Positions 1 through 7,375 of a stretch of DNA of 33,010 bases are shown piece by piece (position 1 is the first letter of the stretch; each line of letters opens with the position of its first letter). A program made the translations under genes and the position numbers. The stretch comes from Pontiellaceae bacterium B1224 (GTDB lineage: Bacteria; Verrucomicrobiota; Kiritimatiellia; Kiritimatiellales; Pontiellaceae), in contig JAROBA010000050.1 of assembly GCA_029432815.1 (NCBI GenBank), forward strand, positions 1-33,010, given 5' to 3'. Below the pieces are notes generated by a model. The model had not been told where the DNA came from and made no database searches. It saw only the letters and a list, made by a program, of their open reading frames with translations.

Positions 1-27
1 ATCTTCGCTATGCGGGGTAGTCGTCAT
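1..27 (-). CDS. Possible 5' end of a reverse-strand gene cut by the window edge
   Basis: On the minus strand an AGGAGG Shine-Dalgarno core (38-33) lies five bases before an ATG at 27-25, which opens MTTTPHSED and runs off the window. A second ATG at 31-29 is too close to the ribosome site and stops after seven codons. Only nine residues are visible, so no function can be given. The gene would diverge from the PPC-repeat gene. Confidence 0.35.
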
Positions 28-89
28 TCATGCCTCCTTTGTTAGTTGTGTATCAAAGGATTATAAGGCCGATGTAAACCCCCACATAG

Positions 90-2036
90 CATCTACTGGT
101 TTTTGCCAGCACTTTCGTCACGCACGCCGCAGGCCTCACCAACGGCGGAAATCACACCGGCAGCATTACAACAAACGATGTGAGCGACACATGGACTTTT
201 TCAGCAGACGCAGGAGATTCCATAATCTTGCGGATCGGGGAGGTCTCAACCTCCTATGGGACCTTTTCACCCTGGATCCGGCTTTACAGTCCGGGCGGAG
301 TGCTCATTGAAGAGGACGCGTCGGCCTCGGATGCGCAGATCGCCCATTCGGTCACCAATGGCGGCGTGTATACGGTGGTGGTGGAGAATTATGATTCAGG
401 GGGCGCGGGCACGTATAATCTGCGGTATGCCAATGCCGGAAAAACGTTCGTTGTTCCGGTCGGTGACGAGGGTGGTGGACTGGCGAACTGCGAAAATCAT
501 TTCGGGGTGATCGGCCTCGCGGATATCGATATGTGGACCTTCAGCGCGGATGCCGGTGATTCCATTCGATTGCGGATTGCCGAGGTTTCGACCGATCTGG
601 GGGCATTTTCGCCCTGGATTCTGCTTTATGGCCCGGACGGATCTTTTATTAAAAACGATACGAATTCGTCCGATGCGGAGATCGTCTATTCGGCCACGAC
701 CGGCGGTGTCTACACGGTGGTGGTTGAAAACTATATTTCGGGGGGAGCGGGGACGTACAACCTGCGGTATGCCAACGTCGGAAAGTCCTTTGTTGTTCCA
801 GCCGGCGACGAGGGCGGTGCGCTGACCAACGGGGCGAATCATGTGGGCATCATCGATCTGGCGGATGTGGATCTGTGGACGTTCAGCGCGGACGAGGGTG
901 ATTCAATCATTCTGCGAGCCGGCGAGGTTTCGACTGAGCTGGTTTCTTTTTCGCCCTGGATTCTGCTCTACGGACCGGACGGATCGTTCATTAATCACAG
1001 CGCGAGTTCCTCCGATGCGCTGATCAGTCATTCGATTACCACTGGCGGCGTGTATACTGTCGTGGTCGAAAATTATGTTTCGGGAGGTGCGGGCACGTAC
1101 AACCTCCGCTATGCGAACGCCGGGAAAGCTTTCGTGGTGCCGGCCGGCGACGAGGGCGGGGCGCTGACCAACGGAGCGAATCATGTCGGCACCACCGATC
1201 TGGGGGATGTGGATCTGTGGACGTTCAGTGCGGATGAGGGGGATTCTATCATGCTGCGGGTCGGCGAGGTTTCGACTGAGCTGGTTTCCTTTTCCCCCTG
1301 GATTCTGCTCTACGGACCGGACGGATCGTTCATTACACACAGCACGAGTTCCACCGATACGCTGATCAGTCATTCGGCCACCGCCGGAGGGGTCTATACG
1401 CTGGTGATTGAAAACTATATTGCAGGGGGCGCAGGGACTTATAACCTGCGTTTTGCCAACATCGGAAATCCCTTTATGGTCCCGCCGGGGGATAACGGCG
1501 GAGCGCTTTCTGCTGAAAGCTTCCCGGAGGGGGAGTTGGAACTGGGCGATCTGGATCTGTTTGAATTTTCAGCATGCGCAGGTGATCCGATTCAGCTGGA
1601 TTGCATTGAATTGGTGGATGCGGGCGGCATGACCCTGCAGCTGAATCTTTACGACCCGGACGGTGTGCTCATTAATTCTGACACCGGATCATCAGAGGCC
1701 ACGATTCCGTTGTTGGCTGCGCCTGCTGCCGGGACCTATACCATTCTGGTTTTCAGCTATAGCGCAGGAGGGACCGGGACCTACCGGCTGGAGCATAACG
1801 GGCTGCAGGACGGCATTCGACTCTGCTCCGCTGAAGTGAACGGATTGGATGAAACGGTTTTCGGGGTTGGGGCCGAGCCGGGGTCGACGAATGTGCTCTG
1901 GTCAACCACCAATCTGGTGACCGGCACATGGGAGCCCACGGCCACCAATTTTGCCGACTCCGCCGGGTTTGTCATCCATTCGAACGAACTGGATACGGCT
2001 GAAGATCAACGCTTCTTCAAGGTGGAGCGGCATTAA
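90..2036 (+). CDS. Secreted PPC-repeat protein with nonsense codons in its signal peptide
   Basis: The body consists of five tandem 114-residue units with an exact 342-bp period: the Trp/Phe of the WTFSA or FEFSA motif falls at 192, 534, 876, 1218 and 1560. Each unit has the DxDLWTFSA...GDSI...LYGPDG...G.YTVVVENY..GGAGTYNLRY pattern of bacterial pre-peptidase C-terminal (PPC) beta-sandwich domains, which normally accompany secreted enzymes. No catalytic domain is present. The tail (about 1830-2036) with TNLVTGTWEP and QRFFKVE resembles C-termini of large exported Verrucomicrobia/Kiritimatiellota proteins. The first conventional start (GTG 180) lies inside repeat one. The frame continues upstream through a signal-peptide-like stretch (HLLVFASTFVTHAAG) to TAG at 87, TAA at 75 and an in-frame ATG at 72. 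The gene is therefore probably a recent pseudogene, or misread at its 5' end. Role unknown; surface adhesion or matrix is possible. Confidence 0.75.
   Translation, partial: HLLVFASTFVTHAAGLTNGGNHTGSITTNDVSDTWTFSADAGDSIILRIGEVSTSYGTFSPWIRLYSPGGVLIEEDASASDAQIAHSVTNGGVYTVVVENYDSGGAGTYNLRYANAGKTFVVPVGDEGGGLANCENHFGVIGLADIDMWTFSADAGDSIRLRIAEVSTDLGAFSPWILLYGPDGSFIKNDTNSSDAEIVYSATTGGVYTVVVENYISGGAGTYNLRYANVGKSFVVPAGDEGGALTNGANHVGIIDLADVDLWTFSADEGDSIILRAGEVSTELVSFSPWILLYGPDGSFINHSASSSDALISHSITTGGVYTVVVENYVSGGAGTYNLRYANAGKAFVVPAGDEGGALTNGANHVGTTDLGDVDLWTFSADEGDSIMLRVGEVSTELVSFSPWILLYGPDGSFITHSTSSTDTLISHSATAGGVYTLVIENYIAGGAGTYNLRFANIGNPFMVPPGDNGGALSAESFPEGELELGDLDLFEFSACAGDPIQLDCIELVDAGGMTLQLNLYDPDGVLINSDTGSSEATIPLLAAPAAGTYTILVFSYSAGGTGTYRLEHNGLQDGIRLCSAEVNGLDETVFGVGAEPGSTNVLWSTTNLVTGTWEPTATNFADSAGFVIHSNELDTAEDQRFFKVERH
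132..1800 (+). repeat. Five tandem 342-bp PPC units
   Basis: The five in-frame units are spaced exactly 342 bp apart. Units 3 and 4 are the most alike, sharing long near-identical stretches such as the LYGPDGSFI region, which suggests recent duplication or gene conversion. Unit 5 is the most diverged. Confidence 0.85.
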
Positions 2037-2046
2037 CCGGAAGAGG

Positions 2047-2068
2047 GGCCGCCTGCGGGCGGTCTTTT
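2047..2068 (+). terminator. Intrinsic terminator after the PPC-repeat gene
   Basis: GGCCGCC (2047-2053) pairs with GGCGGTC (2058-2064) across a four-base loop, seven pairs including one G-T, followed by TTTT. It begins ten bases after the stop codon. Confidence 0.6.
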
Positions 2069-2158
2069 GCCGGTAAGACGGTCTATCTGGAACTGATTCA
2101 GGATGGTGCTTTTGCAGAAATGCTGGTGGCCGAAAAGCCGCCGAAAATGTGGCTTTGA
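2069..2158 (+). pseudogene. Possible coding remnant between the two exported-protein genes
   Basis: A frame without a start runs from about 2069 to TGA at 2156-2158 and reads ELIQDGAFAEMLVAEKPP near its centre. The composition looks coding, but it lacks an ATG, begins inside the terminator tail and has no recognisable family. It may be the tail of a deleted gene. Hairpins at 2134-2156 (AAAGCC/GGCTTT) and 2164-2183 (CGGGATT/AATCCCG) follow. The rest of 2037-2292 shows nothing else. Confidence 0.25.
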
Positions 2159-2292
2159 TTCTCCGGGATTAGATCGAATCCCGATATCACGTTCTGGTGC
2201 GTGGGATCCTCTGCAAAAACCTAATTCCTCTTTTGCTGGATTGTTTCATAGATGGGGGCTATGTTGTCACCTTTCTTATGGAGGTAATGAAT

Positions 2293-3078
2293 ATGAGGAT
2301 ACTGGTCGTGTGTTTGCTGGTCGGGATGGTTTCAGCCATTCAGGCAGGTGTTGTGCTAGAGGATTCTTTCAACGATGGTGTGCTCGCCACATCGCAGGAG
2401 TTGAATGGCGGATTCTATGAAGTAAGCGATAGCGCTCCCAAGGATCTCTTTTCGGATGAAGTTGACGGAGTTGCGAGACTGCGAAACGGAAGCCAACCCA
2501 ACCTCACCGGATTGTTGAGTTCGAATACGGTAACCCTTCTGCCCGGATCGGTTACCACATGGAGCGTCCGTGATTACGCGATCTCCTCCGCTTCAAGTTA
2601 CTTTGCCATGACCTGGCAAGTGACGGATGCGGTCGCAACAGAGCTTTCTCTTGTTGCAGACCTTACTGGTGGTGGATTTCTTTTCTATCAAGGAGGAACA
2701 AATCTGTTAGCTCAGGAGAATGTGACCTTGGCGTTCTCCGATTCCGACGGATTCTCTTTAAGCGCCTCTTTTGATGAGGAAGGGTACACGATTGAGGGAA
2801 TCAGTATGAACGTGGCTAATGTAGGGAATACGAACGTGACTTATTCAGCGACCTGGGCCGAGGTTGGGCTGGCCTACGACGATCTCTTTTTTGACGACTA
2901 TCACGTGGGAGCACATGTCAGCGGATCAAACGATGCAGGTGATTCTTTTAATATAGAAAGCGTGACGGTCGATTCGGTCGTGATTCCCGAACCTGCGGTG
3001 TTGAGTCTGATTGGAATCTTCGGGGGGGGATTTGTTTTTTGCCGCCGATTATTCGGCCGGAAAAATAAGCAACAGTAA
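2293..3078 (+). CDS. PEP-CTERM sorted exported protein
   Basis: The start ATG at 2293 follows a GGAGG at 2280-2284 by eight bases and gives a clean Sec signal peptide, MRILVVCLLVGMVSAIQAG. In-frame ATGs at 2287 and 2197 are alternatives with poorer context. The mature part, about 240 residues, is Ser/Thr/Asp-rich and beta-like (LEDSFNDG at its start) and resembles a lectin or jelly-roll exoprotein, but no family is certain. The C-terminus carries the tripartite PEP-CTERM signal: IPEPA, a hydrophobic stretch LSLIGIFGGGFVF, then basic CRRLFGRKNK. Known biology: such tails are processed by an exosortase (EpsH-like) and the proteins go to the envelope or extracellular matrix. No exosortase gene lies in this window. 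Confidence 0.85.
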   Translation: MRILVVCLLVGMVSAIQAGVVLEDSFNDGVLATSQELNGGFYEVSDSAPKDLFSDEVDGVARLRNGSQPNLTGLLSSNTVTLLPGSVTTWSVRDYAISSASSYFAMTWQVTDAVATELSLVADLTGGGFLFYQGGTNLLAQENVTLAFSDSDGFSLSASFDEEGYTIEGISMNVANVGNTNVTYSATWAEVGLAYDDLFFDDYHVGAHVSGSNDAGDSFNIESVTVDSVVIPEPAVLSLIGIFGGGFVFCRRLFGRKNKQQ

Positions 3079-3109
3079 CTGTTCTCTAAAATCACTTTAA
3101 TTCGACCTT

Positions 3110-3138
3110 AAAAAGCGCTCTTCCGAGGCGCTTTTTTT
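3110..3138 (+). terminator. Intrinsic terminator after the PEP-CTERM gene
   Basis: AAAAGCGC (3111-3118) pairs with GCGCTTTT (3128-3135), and the T run continues to 3138. It lies about 30 bases after the stop codon. Confidence 0.85.
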
Positions 3139-3202
3139 CTTCCAAAGGCTGGAGTTTCTGCGCGTTCGATCCCCCGATCAGCAGCAACTTCAAAAGTGTT
3201 GA

Positions 3203-3218
3203 ATTTGCGTGCGCAAAT
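3203..3218. promoter_or_regulatory. Perfect palindrome upstream of the aldolase gene, possible operator
   Basis: ATTTGCG-TG-CGCAAAT is a perfect inverted repeat with seven-base arms, about 80 bases before the aldolase start. It has no T tract, so it is not a terminator. Its size fits a dimeric repressor site, but no cognate regulator can be named. Confidence 0.35.
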
Positions 3219-3296
3219 AAGTCGTTGAAATTATTCGCCTCCGAGTCCTCCAATGCTACATTACCTGACCTTTTATTAATGGAGAGAGGAGTCATC

Positions 3297-4268
3297 ATGA
3301 GTGAAGCAATAGACAAGAGTGCGGGCTGGGTCACCTTCGACCCGAATCTGAAGATCATTGACTGCACAGTACGTGACGGAGGGCTGTGCAATGCCCATAA
3401 ATTCAAAGATGGATTCTTCAAGGGGGTCTACGATAGCTGCGTGGCTGGCGGAATCGATTATATGGAAGTCGGCTACAAAGCGGATAAGAAGCTTTTTCCC
3501 GGCGATGCCAACGGACCATGGAAATTTTCGAGCGAAGAGGATATCCGCCGGGAGCTGGGCGAAAATGATTCCAGCCTGAAGTTGTGTGCGATGGCTGATA
3601 CCGGTCGCACAAACCTTGATGATATTCTGCCGAAGAGCGAGTCCGTGCTTGATATGATCCGTGTTGCAACCTATATCCATCAGATTCCCGCCGCGCTGAA
3701 AATCGTTAAGGATGCAAAGGATAAGGGGTATGAAGTGGCGTTGAACCTGATGGCGGTTTCCACGGTTCCGGATTTTGAGCTGGATAACGGCCTTGAGGCG
3801 GTTGCCAACGTGGAAGAAATTGACTACCTCTACGTGGTTGATAGCTTCGGCTCCCTTTATTATGAACAGATCGCTGATTTGATTGAGCGCTATGCGGAAA
3901 CGGGTAAAACCCTGGGAATACATGCCCATAACAACCAGCAACTGGCGTATGCCAATACGATTTATGCGGCCATAAACGGCGTTAAAATGCTCGATACCAC
4001 CATGATGGGGATGGGGCGAGGTGCCGGAAACTGTCCGACTGAGCTGCTCGTCGGTTTCCTGAAAAACCCAAAGTTTAACTTGCGACCCATTCTGGATTTT
4101 GTGCAGAACACGATGTATCCGCTAAGTCAGGAAGTCGACTGGGGCTACAGCATTCCGTATATGATTACCGGCCATCAGAACGAACACCCGCGCGCGGCCA
4201 TTGCCCTACGCGATGGTGAACGAAAAGATGATTATGTTGGCTTTTATGATGAAATTACCGCGATTTAG
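3297..4268 (+). CDS. DRE-TIM / HMGL-like aldolase domain protein
   Basis: 323 residues, starting at ATG 3297 with AGAGGAG five bases upstream. The motif DCTVRDGGLCN (about residues 21-31) is the divalent-metal-binding signature (D-x-T-x-RDG) of the DRE-TIM metallolyase superfamily. That superfamily includes 4-hydroxy-2-oxovalerate aldolase, HMG-CoA lyase, isopropylmalate synthase and homocitrate synthase. GIHAHNN (about residue 205) supplies the two metal-ligand histidines, and MMGMGRGAGNCPTE matches the G-x-G-x-x-G-N-x-x-TE loop near the barrel end. No C-terminal regulatory or DmpG communication domain follows, so it is a catalytic-domain-only member. Substrate is unknown. It is probably a cytoplasmic acyl-transfer or retro-aldol enzyme. 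It leads a forward run of genes. Confidence 0.85.
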   Translation: MSEAIDKSAGWVTFDPNLKIIDCTVRDGGLCNAHKFKDGFFKGVYDSCVAGGIDYMEVGYKADKKLFPGDANGPWKFSSEEDIRRELGENDSSLKLCAMADTGRTNLDDILPKSESVLDMIRVATYIHQIPAALKIVKDAKDKGYEVALNLMAVSTVPDFELDNGLEAVANVEEIDYLYVVDSFGSLYYEQIADLIERYAETGKTLGIHAHNNQQLAYANTIYAAINGVKMLDTTMMGMGRGAGNCPTELLVGFLKNPKFNLRPILDFVQNTMYPLSQEVDWGYSIPYMITGHQNEHPRAAIALRDGERKDDYVGFYDEITAI

Positions 4269-4363
4269 CGGAAATGGTTGTAAGGCGGTTGGTTATTGAG
4301 CTATAACCCAGCCTTCAATTTATGGGAAACCTCGTTAAATGAGGATAGATAAGGAGTTTTGTA

Positions 4364-5038
4364 ATGAATGTTTTACATGTATGCGCGAACCCGAAACCGA
4401 CCGAAGAGTCTGTTTCGAAGCAATTGGCTGCTGCTTTTTTCGGAAAGCTGATTGAACTGAAGCCGGACGTTGAACTGGTCAATGTTGATCTTTACGACGA
4501 AAAACCGCCTTTCTATTCCTACGAGCTGTATCGTGCCGCTTGGTATCCGGTCTTTCAGGAAGGCTACGAGATTTCCAAAGTGGAAGAAATGTCCATGAAC
4601 TATGCCTCCAAGCAGGCTGAAATGTTCAACGAAGCCGATGTGCTCGTACTGACGATGCCGATGTGGAACTATTCCGTACCGGCCATTATGAAAGCCTGGA
4701 TGGACCAGATTCTCTGTCCCGGCCTGACCTTTGATATCAGCAAGGAAGACGGCATTAAAGGACTGCACAAAATCAAAACAGTGGTGTTGTTGGCAGCCTC
4801 TGGGGGCGTTTATATGGAAGATGATCCTCGCGATGCCCTGTCACGTCAGGTTCGTCACGCCTTCGACTTCATCGGAATTGATGACATTGAAATCGTTTGG
4901 GCCGATGGACAGAACCCGATGTTCTTCATGGATGGCGATGACCGTAAAGCCATGGCTCTCGAAGCTGCAGTCGAAATTGCGGAAGACGTTGCTGAACTCG
5001 ATCTGACGTCCATTGCCGACGAGGTTGCGGTCGACTAA
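4364..5038 (+). CDS. FMN-dependent NADH:quinone / azo oxidoreductase (AzoR/flavodoxin-fold)
   Basis: 224 residues, with AAGGAG well placed before ATG 4364. The N-terminal MNVLHVCANPKPTEESVSKQ is the beta-strand and phosphate-binding loop of the flavodoxin-like NAD(P)H dehydrogenase family. PMWNYSVPAIMKAWMDQI (about residues 105-122) corresponds to the AzoR PMYNFxxPxxLKxWxD motif that contacts FMN. LLAASGGVY fits the second flavin loop. Family members reduce quinones or azo compounds by two-electron transfer in the cytoplasm, often protecting against electrophiles. The 95-bp gap upstream contains a GGTTAT/ATAACC hairpin. The next gene starts four bases after its stop, so translation is likely coupled. 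Confidence 0.85.
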   Translation: MNVLHVCANPKPTEESVSKQLAAAFFGKLIELKPDVELVNVDLYDEKPPFYSYELYRAAWYPVFQEGYEISKVEEMSMNYASKQAEMFNEADVLVLTMPMWNYSVPAIMKAWMDQILCPGLTFDISKEDGIKGLHKIKTVVLLAASGGVYMEDDPRDALSRQVRHAFDFIGIDDIEIVWADGQNPMFFMDGDDRKAMALEAAVEIAEDVAELDLTSIADEVAVD

Positions 5039-5042
5039 GACG

Positions 5043-5660
5043 ATGAGTACCTTCATCAAGATCTGCGGAATCTGCTCCGAGGGCGACCTCGGGCAGATTT
5101 CTGCTTTAAAGCCCGATGCGGTCGGCTTTATTCAATGGCCGAAATCGAAGCGCTATGTCGAGCCGAAGACTGTGGGCCAATGGCAGACCCCAGAGGGTAT
5201 TAAGCGTGTCGGCGTGTTTGTATGTCCCTCCGAAACGGAGCTGGCGCATGCCGCACAGTACGGCCGGTTTGATATCCTTCAGGTGCATCAAACTCCTGAC
5301 CACTGGAAACTCGATCGGGAACTTTTCCAGGGATTGGAAGTTTGGCGTGCGCTGGGTCCGGCCGATCTCTATCATTCTGAATCGTGGTTTGAATACGACC
5401 GGTTCCTGCTCGATTCCTTCGACCCGAAAACCGTTGGCGGTACTGGAAAAGTCTGCGACTGGAGTATGGCCAAAACTCTGGTGAATGCCGTTGAAAAACC
5501 CATTCTTCTGGCAGGCGGTTTGACGCCCGAAAACGTGGCGGAAGCCATTGCCGATGTAAAACCGTGGGGCGTTGATGTCAGCTCCGGTGTCGAAATCGAG
5601 CCCGGCATAAAAGACATTAAAAAGGTCGAGGCTTTCATTGCCGCTGCACGAGGATCGTAA
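5043..5660 (+). CDS. trpF: Phosphoribosylanthranilate isomerase
   Basis: 205 residues, normal for TrpF, a TIM-barrel enzyme. It converts N-(5-phosphoribosyl)anthranilate to CdRP, the third step of tryptophan synthesis. FIKICGIC at the start holds the catalytic Cys (residue 8). GFIQWPKSKRYVEP matches the GFxFxxxSxRYV segment. LAGGLTPENVAEAI and GVDVSSGVEIEPGIKDIKKVEAFI give the phosphate-binding loops and the catalytic Asp. ATG 5043 follows the previous stop by four bases with no clear Shine-Dalgarno. A dispersed palindrome at 5325-5339 is read in frame as FQGLE (residues 95-99). trpB is 1.9 kb downstream; no other trp gene is present. Confidence 0.95.
   Translation: MSTFIKICGICSEGDLGQISALKPDAVGFIQWPKSKRYVEPKTVGQWQTPEGIKRVGVFVCPSETELAHAAQYGRFDILQVHQTPDHWKLDRELFQGLEVWRALGPADLYHSESWFEYDRFLLDSFDPKTVGGTGKVCDWSMAKTLVNAVEKPILLAGGLTPENVAEAIADVKPWGVDVSSGVEIEPGIKDIKKVEAFIAAARGS
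5325..5339. repeat. Dispersed palindrome copy in trpF
   Basis: TTCCAGGGATTGGAA, an exact match to TTCCARNNNYTGGAA, is in phase with trpF and encodes FQGLE. Confidence 0.8.
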
Positions 5661-6487
5661 TGATCACCCGTTTTGCGCCCAGTCTAACCGGCTATCTACA
5701 CCTCGGGCATGTGCTGCACATGCTCTATGTATGGGGCATGGCACAAAAGTTGGGAGCGAAAGTCCTCTGCCGGATCGAGGATCACGACCTTTCCCGCGCT
5801 CGTCCGGAATACGAATCCGCCATTTTTGAAACCATGGACTGGCTGGGATTTGTTCCAGACCTTGGAATTCGCGCGGCAGATGAAAAACCATCTGAATTCC
5901 GCCAAAGCGATTGCCCGGAATATTACGAATCGGTTCTCCAATCTTTGGAAAAACGGGGGCTGGTTTACGGGTGTGAGTGCAGTCGGAAACAGATTGCTGC
6001 CAGTCAGCCTAAAGGGACAGAGGAGCTCTGTTATTCAGGAACCTGCTCTGAAAAAGGGCTGCCGCTCGAAGGCAACACGGTCCGTTTCCGAACTCTGGAA
6101 GGAGAAACCATTTTCCATGATCTGAAACTCGGCGAACAGCGCCAAGCACCCCGCAATCAATGTGGCGATTTTTCGCTGCGCGATCGAAATGGGCAGTGGA
6201 CCTATCAATTCGCCTGCGTCTGCGACGACATTCGGCACAGCGTCGACCTCGTTATTCGTGGTGAAGACATCCTGTTCAGCACCGCCCGGCAAATCCAGCT
6301 TTTCCAAACATTGGAAGCCCCGGTCCCGCAATACTATCATCATCCGCTGATTCACGATGCCACCGGGAAAAAACTCAGTAAGCGCCAACGCTCGGTAAGT
6401 ATTACGTCGATGCGAGAGGCCGGACTCGCTGCATCGGAAGTCATCGGGCAATCGCTGTTGCAGGCCGGCTTTTCCGATATCGCTTAG
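5660..6487 (+). CDS. gluQ: Glutamyl-Q tRNA(Asp) synthetase
   Basis: 275 residues, close to the usual ~290 for GluQ-RS, a truncated glutamyl-tRNA synthetase paralogue without an anticodon-binding domain. GluQ attaches glutamate to the queuosine base in the anticodon of tRNA-Asp. FAPSLTGYLHLGH is the HIGH-type ATP motif and KKLSKRQRS the KMSKS-type motif. YGCECSRKQ...ELCYSGTC supplies the Cys/Tyr zinc site typical of GluQ. ATG 5660 overlaps the trpF stop (TAATG), so the two are translationally coupled. Four palindrome copies or near-copies lie inside this one gene: 5853 (VPDLG), 5936 (LQSLE), 6086 (FRTLE) and 6302 (FQTLE). That is unusual for a short housekeeping enzyme. Confidence 0.93.
   Translation: MITRFAPSLTGYLHLGHVLHMLYVWGMAQKLGAKVLCRIEDHDLSRARPEYESAIFETMDWLGFVPDLGIRAADEKPSEFRQSDCPEYYESVLQSLEKRGLVYGCECSRKQIAASQPKGTEELCYSGTCSEKGLPLEGNTVRFRTLEGETIFHDLKLGEQRQAPRNQCGDFSLRDRNGQWTYQFACVCDDIRHSVDLVIRGEDILFSTARQIQLFQTLEAPVPQYYHHPLIHDATGKKLSKRQRSVSITSMREAGLAASEVIGQSLLQAGFSDIA
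5853..5867. repeat. Dispersed palindrome copy in gluQ
   Basis: TTCCAGACCTTGGAA is exact and identical to the copy at 24370-24384. It is read out of the FQxLE phase, as VPDLG. Confidence 0.8.
6302..6316. repeat. Dispersed palindrome copy in gluQ
   Basis: TTCCAAACATTGGAA is exact, in phase, and encodes FQTLE (residues 215-219). One-mismatch copies lie at 5936-5950 and 6086-6100 in the same gene. Confidence 0.8.
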
Positions 6488-6517
6488 CCTCTTGCGCTTC
6501 AAACTGCGCTGGAAAAG

Positions 6518-6558
6518 TATATCATCTAATTGCCCCGATCGCGGTAGTTAGATGATAT
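6518..6558. repeat. Twin palindrome, copy L, at the 3' end of the PaaX-like gene
   Basis: This is a near-perfect inverted repeat centred on CGATCG (6536-6541). The outer arms read TATATCATCTAA on one side and TTAGATGATAT on the other; one true mismatch plus a few G-T pairs interrupt it. It is 35/41 identical to copy R at 7376-7416. Its right arm overlaps the last codons and stop of the PaaX-like gene (stop 6550-6548). It separates that gene from convergent gluQ. There is no T tract, so if it terminates transcription it is not by the classical intrinsic mechanism. Confidence 0.8.
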
Positions 6559-7372
6559 GCCTTTTGAGTTGGAGCCGGATGGCTGATCGAATCTGTTTCC
6601 GCAATTGATACACGTCCTTGCCGAGATATCCTTTGGGGAGAAGCTCGTTCGGTAGAAGCGGATCCGAGCGCATGCATTGAATGTAGGCCTCTGCCTCATT
6701 TCGTAGCAGGATCATCAGTGCGGAGGGGTCGTGATCGGTTTCTTCCAGCCGCTGGAGGTTGGAGTTGAAAACGTTCATGTAGCGTTCGTGCAATTCCGAC
6801 AAATGATCAAAGTTCCATGCATCCAATACCATTTCTTCGGTTTCATGATGGAGGACGGTACGGGATTCAAAGAGATAGGAAACGGCATGAATATTGGCGG
6901 CCTGTTCCAGATCGTCGTATTCCGGTCGAATGTCGCGCGGTGTAATCCAGACACTTTTCTGAAGACATCCCATGCGCAGGCGTTTCAGAAAGCCACGGAG
7001 CGTATCGCGGTAGTGTCGTTCTTTTTCCGGGACATCAAAAATGAGGGTATACCAGATCTGATTCCAATGCGTATTCCACAGCTTTTCGGGAAAGAGGTAA
7101 TTCGGCAGGAAGTTATGGCCCTGTTCGGTCAGTTTGAGGTGCGGCAGCTTGCCGTCATCATGATGGTGAACGAGCAGACCGGCTTTGCGGAGGCGGGACA
7201 TGGAATTATGGTAGGCTCTGAGGTTTGGATAGGTGTGTTTCCAGAATTCAGACCGTCCGCCGGTTGCAATCAGATCGCCGAGATCGGACACGAAATCCAG
7301 CCATTCTTCCTGTGCGCGCCGGCGCACCACAGGCAGGGACCAGTCGGGGTGATGAAAGTTTTTCCAGTTCAT
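6548..7372 (-). CDS. PaaX-family transcriptional regulator
   Basis: 274 residues. The N-terminal ~100 residues look like a winged helix (SRLRKAGLLVHHHDDGKLPHLKLTEQG: recognition helix and wing). Next comes WYTLIFDVPEKERHYRDTL..FLKRLRMGCLQKSVWITPRD (about residues 106-148), which matches the PaaX middle domain with a Cas2-like ferredoxin fold. The C-terminal helical part is PaaX-like. PaaX itself represses phenylacetate catabolism and responds to phenylacetyl-CoA; no paa genes are present here, so the effector is unknown. The ATG (7372-7370) lies almost directly beside palindrome R, which leaves little room for a Shine-Dalgarno and suggests autoregulation. A one-mismatch dispersed palindrome at 6743-6757 encodes LQRLE. 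Confidence 0.8.
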   Translation of the reverse strand: MNWKNFHHPDWSLPVVRRRAQEEWLDFVSDLGDLIATGGRSEFWKHTYPNLRAYHNSMSRLRKAGLLVHHHDDGKLPHLKLTEQGHNFLPNYLFPEKLWNTHWNQIWYTLIFDVPEKERHYRDTLRGFLKRLRMGCLQKSVWITPRDIRPEYDDLEQAANIHAVSYLFESRTVLHHETEEMVLDAWNFDHLSELHERYMNVFNSNLQRLEETDHDPSALMILLRNEAEAYIQCMRSDPLLPNELLPKGYLGKDVYQLRKQIRSAIRLQLKRHII

Positions 7373-7375
7373 AGA

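Noticed and set aside
2164-2183. CGGGATT/AATCCCG hairpin resembling a tRNA T arm
   Set aside because: The loop lacks the TTC pattern and no acceptor, D or anticodon stems can be drawn around it.
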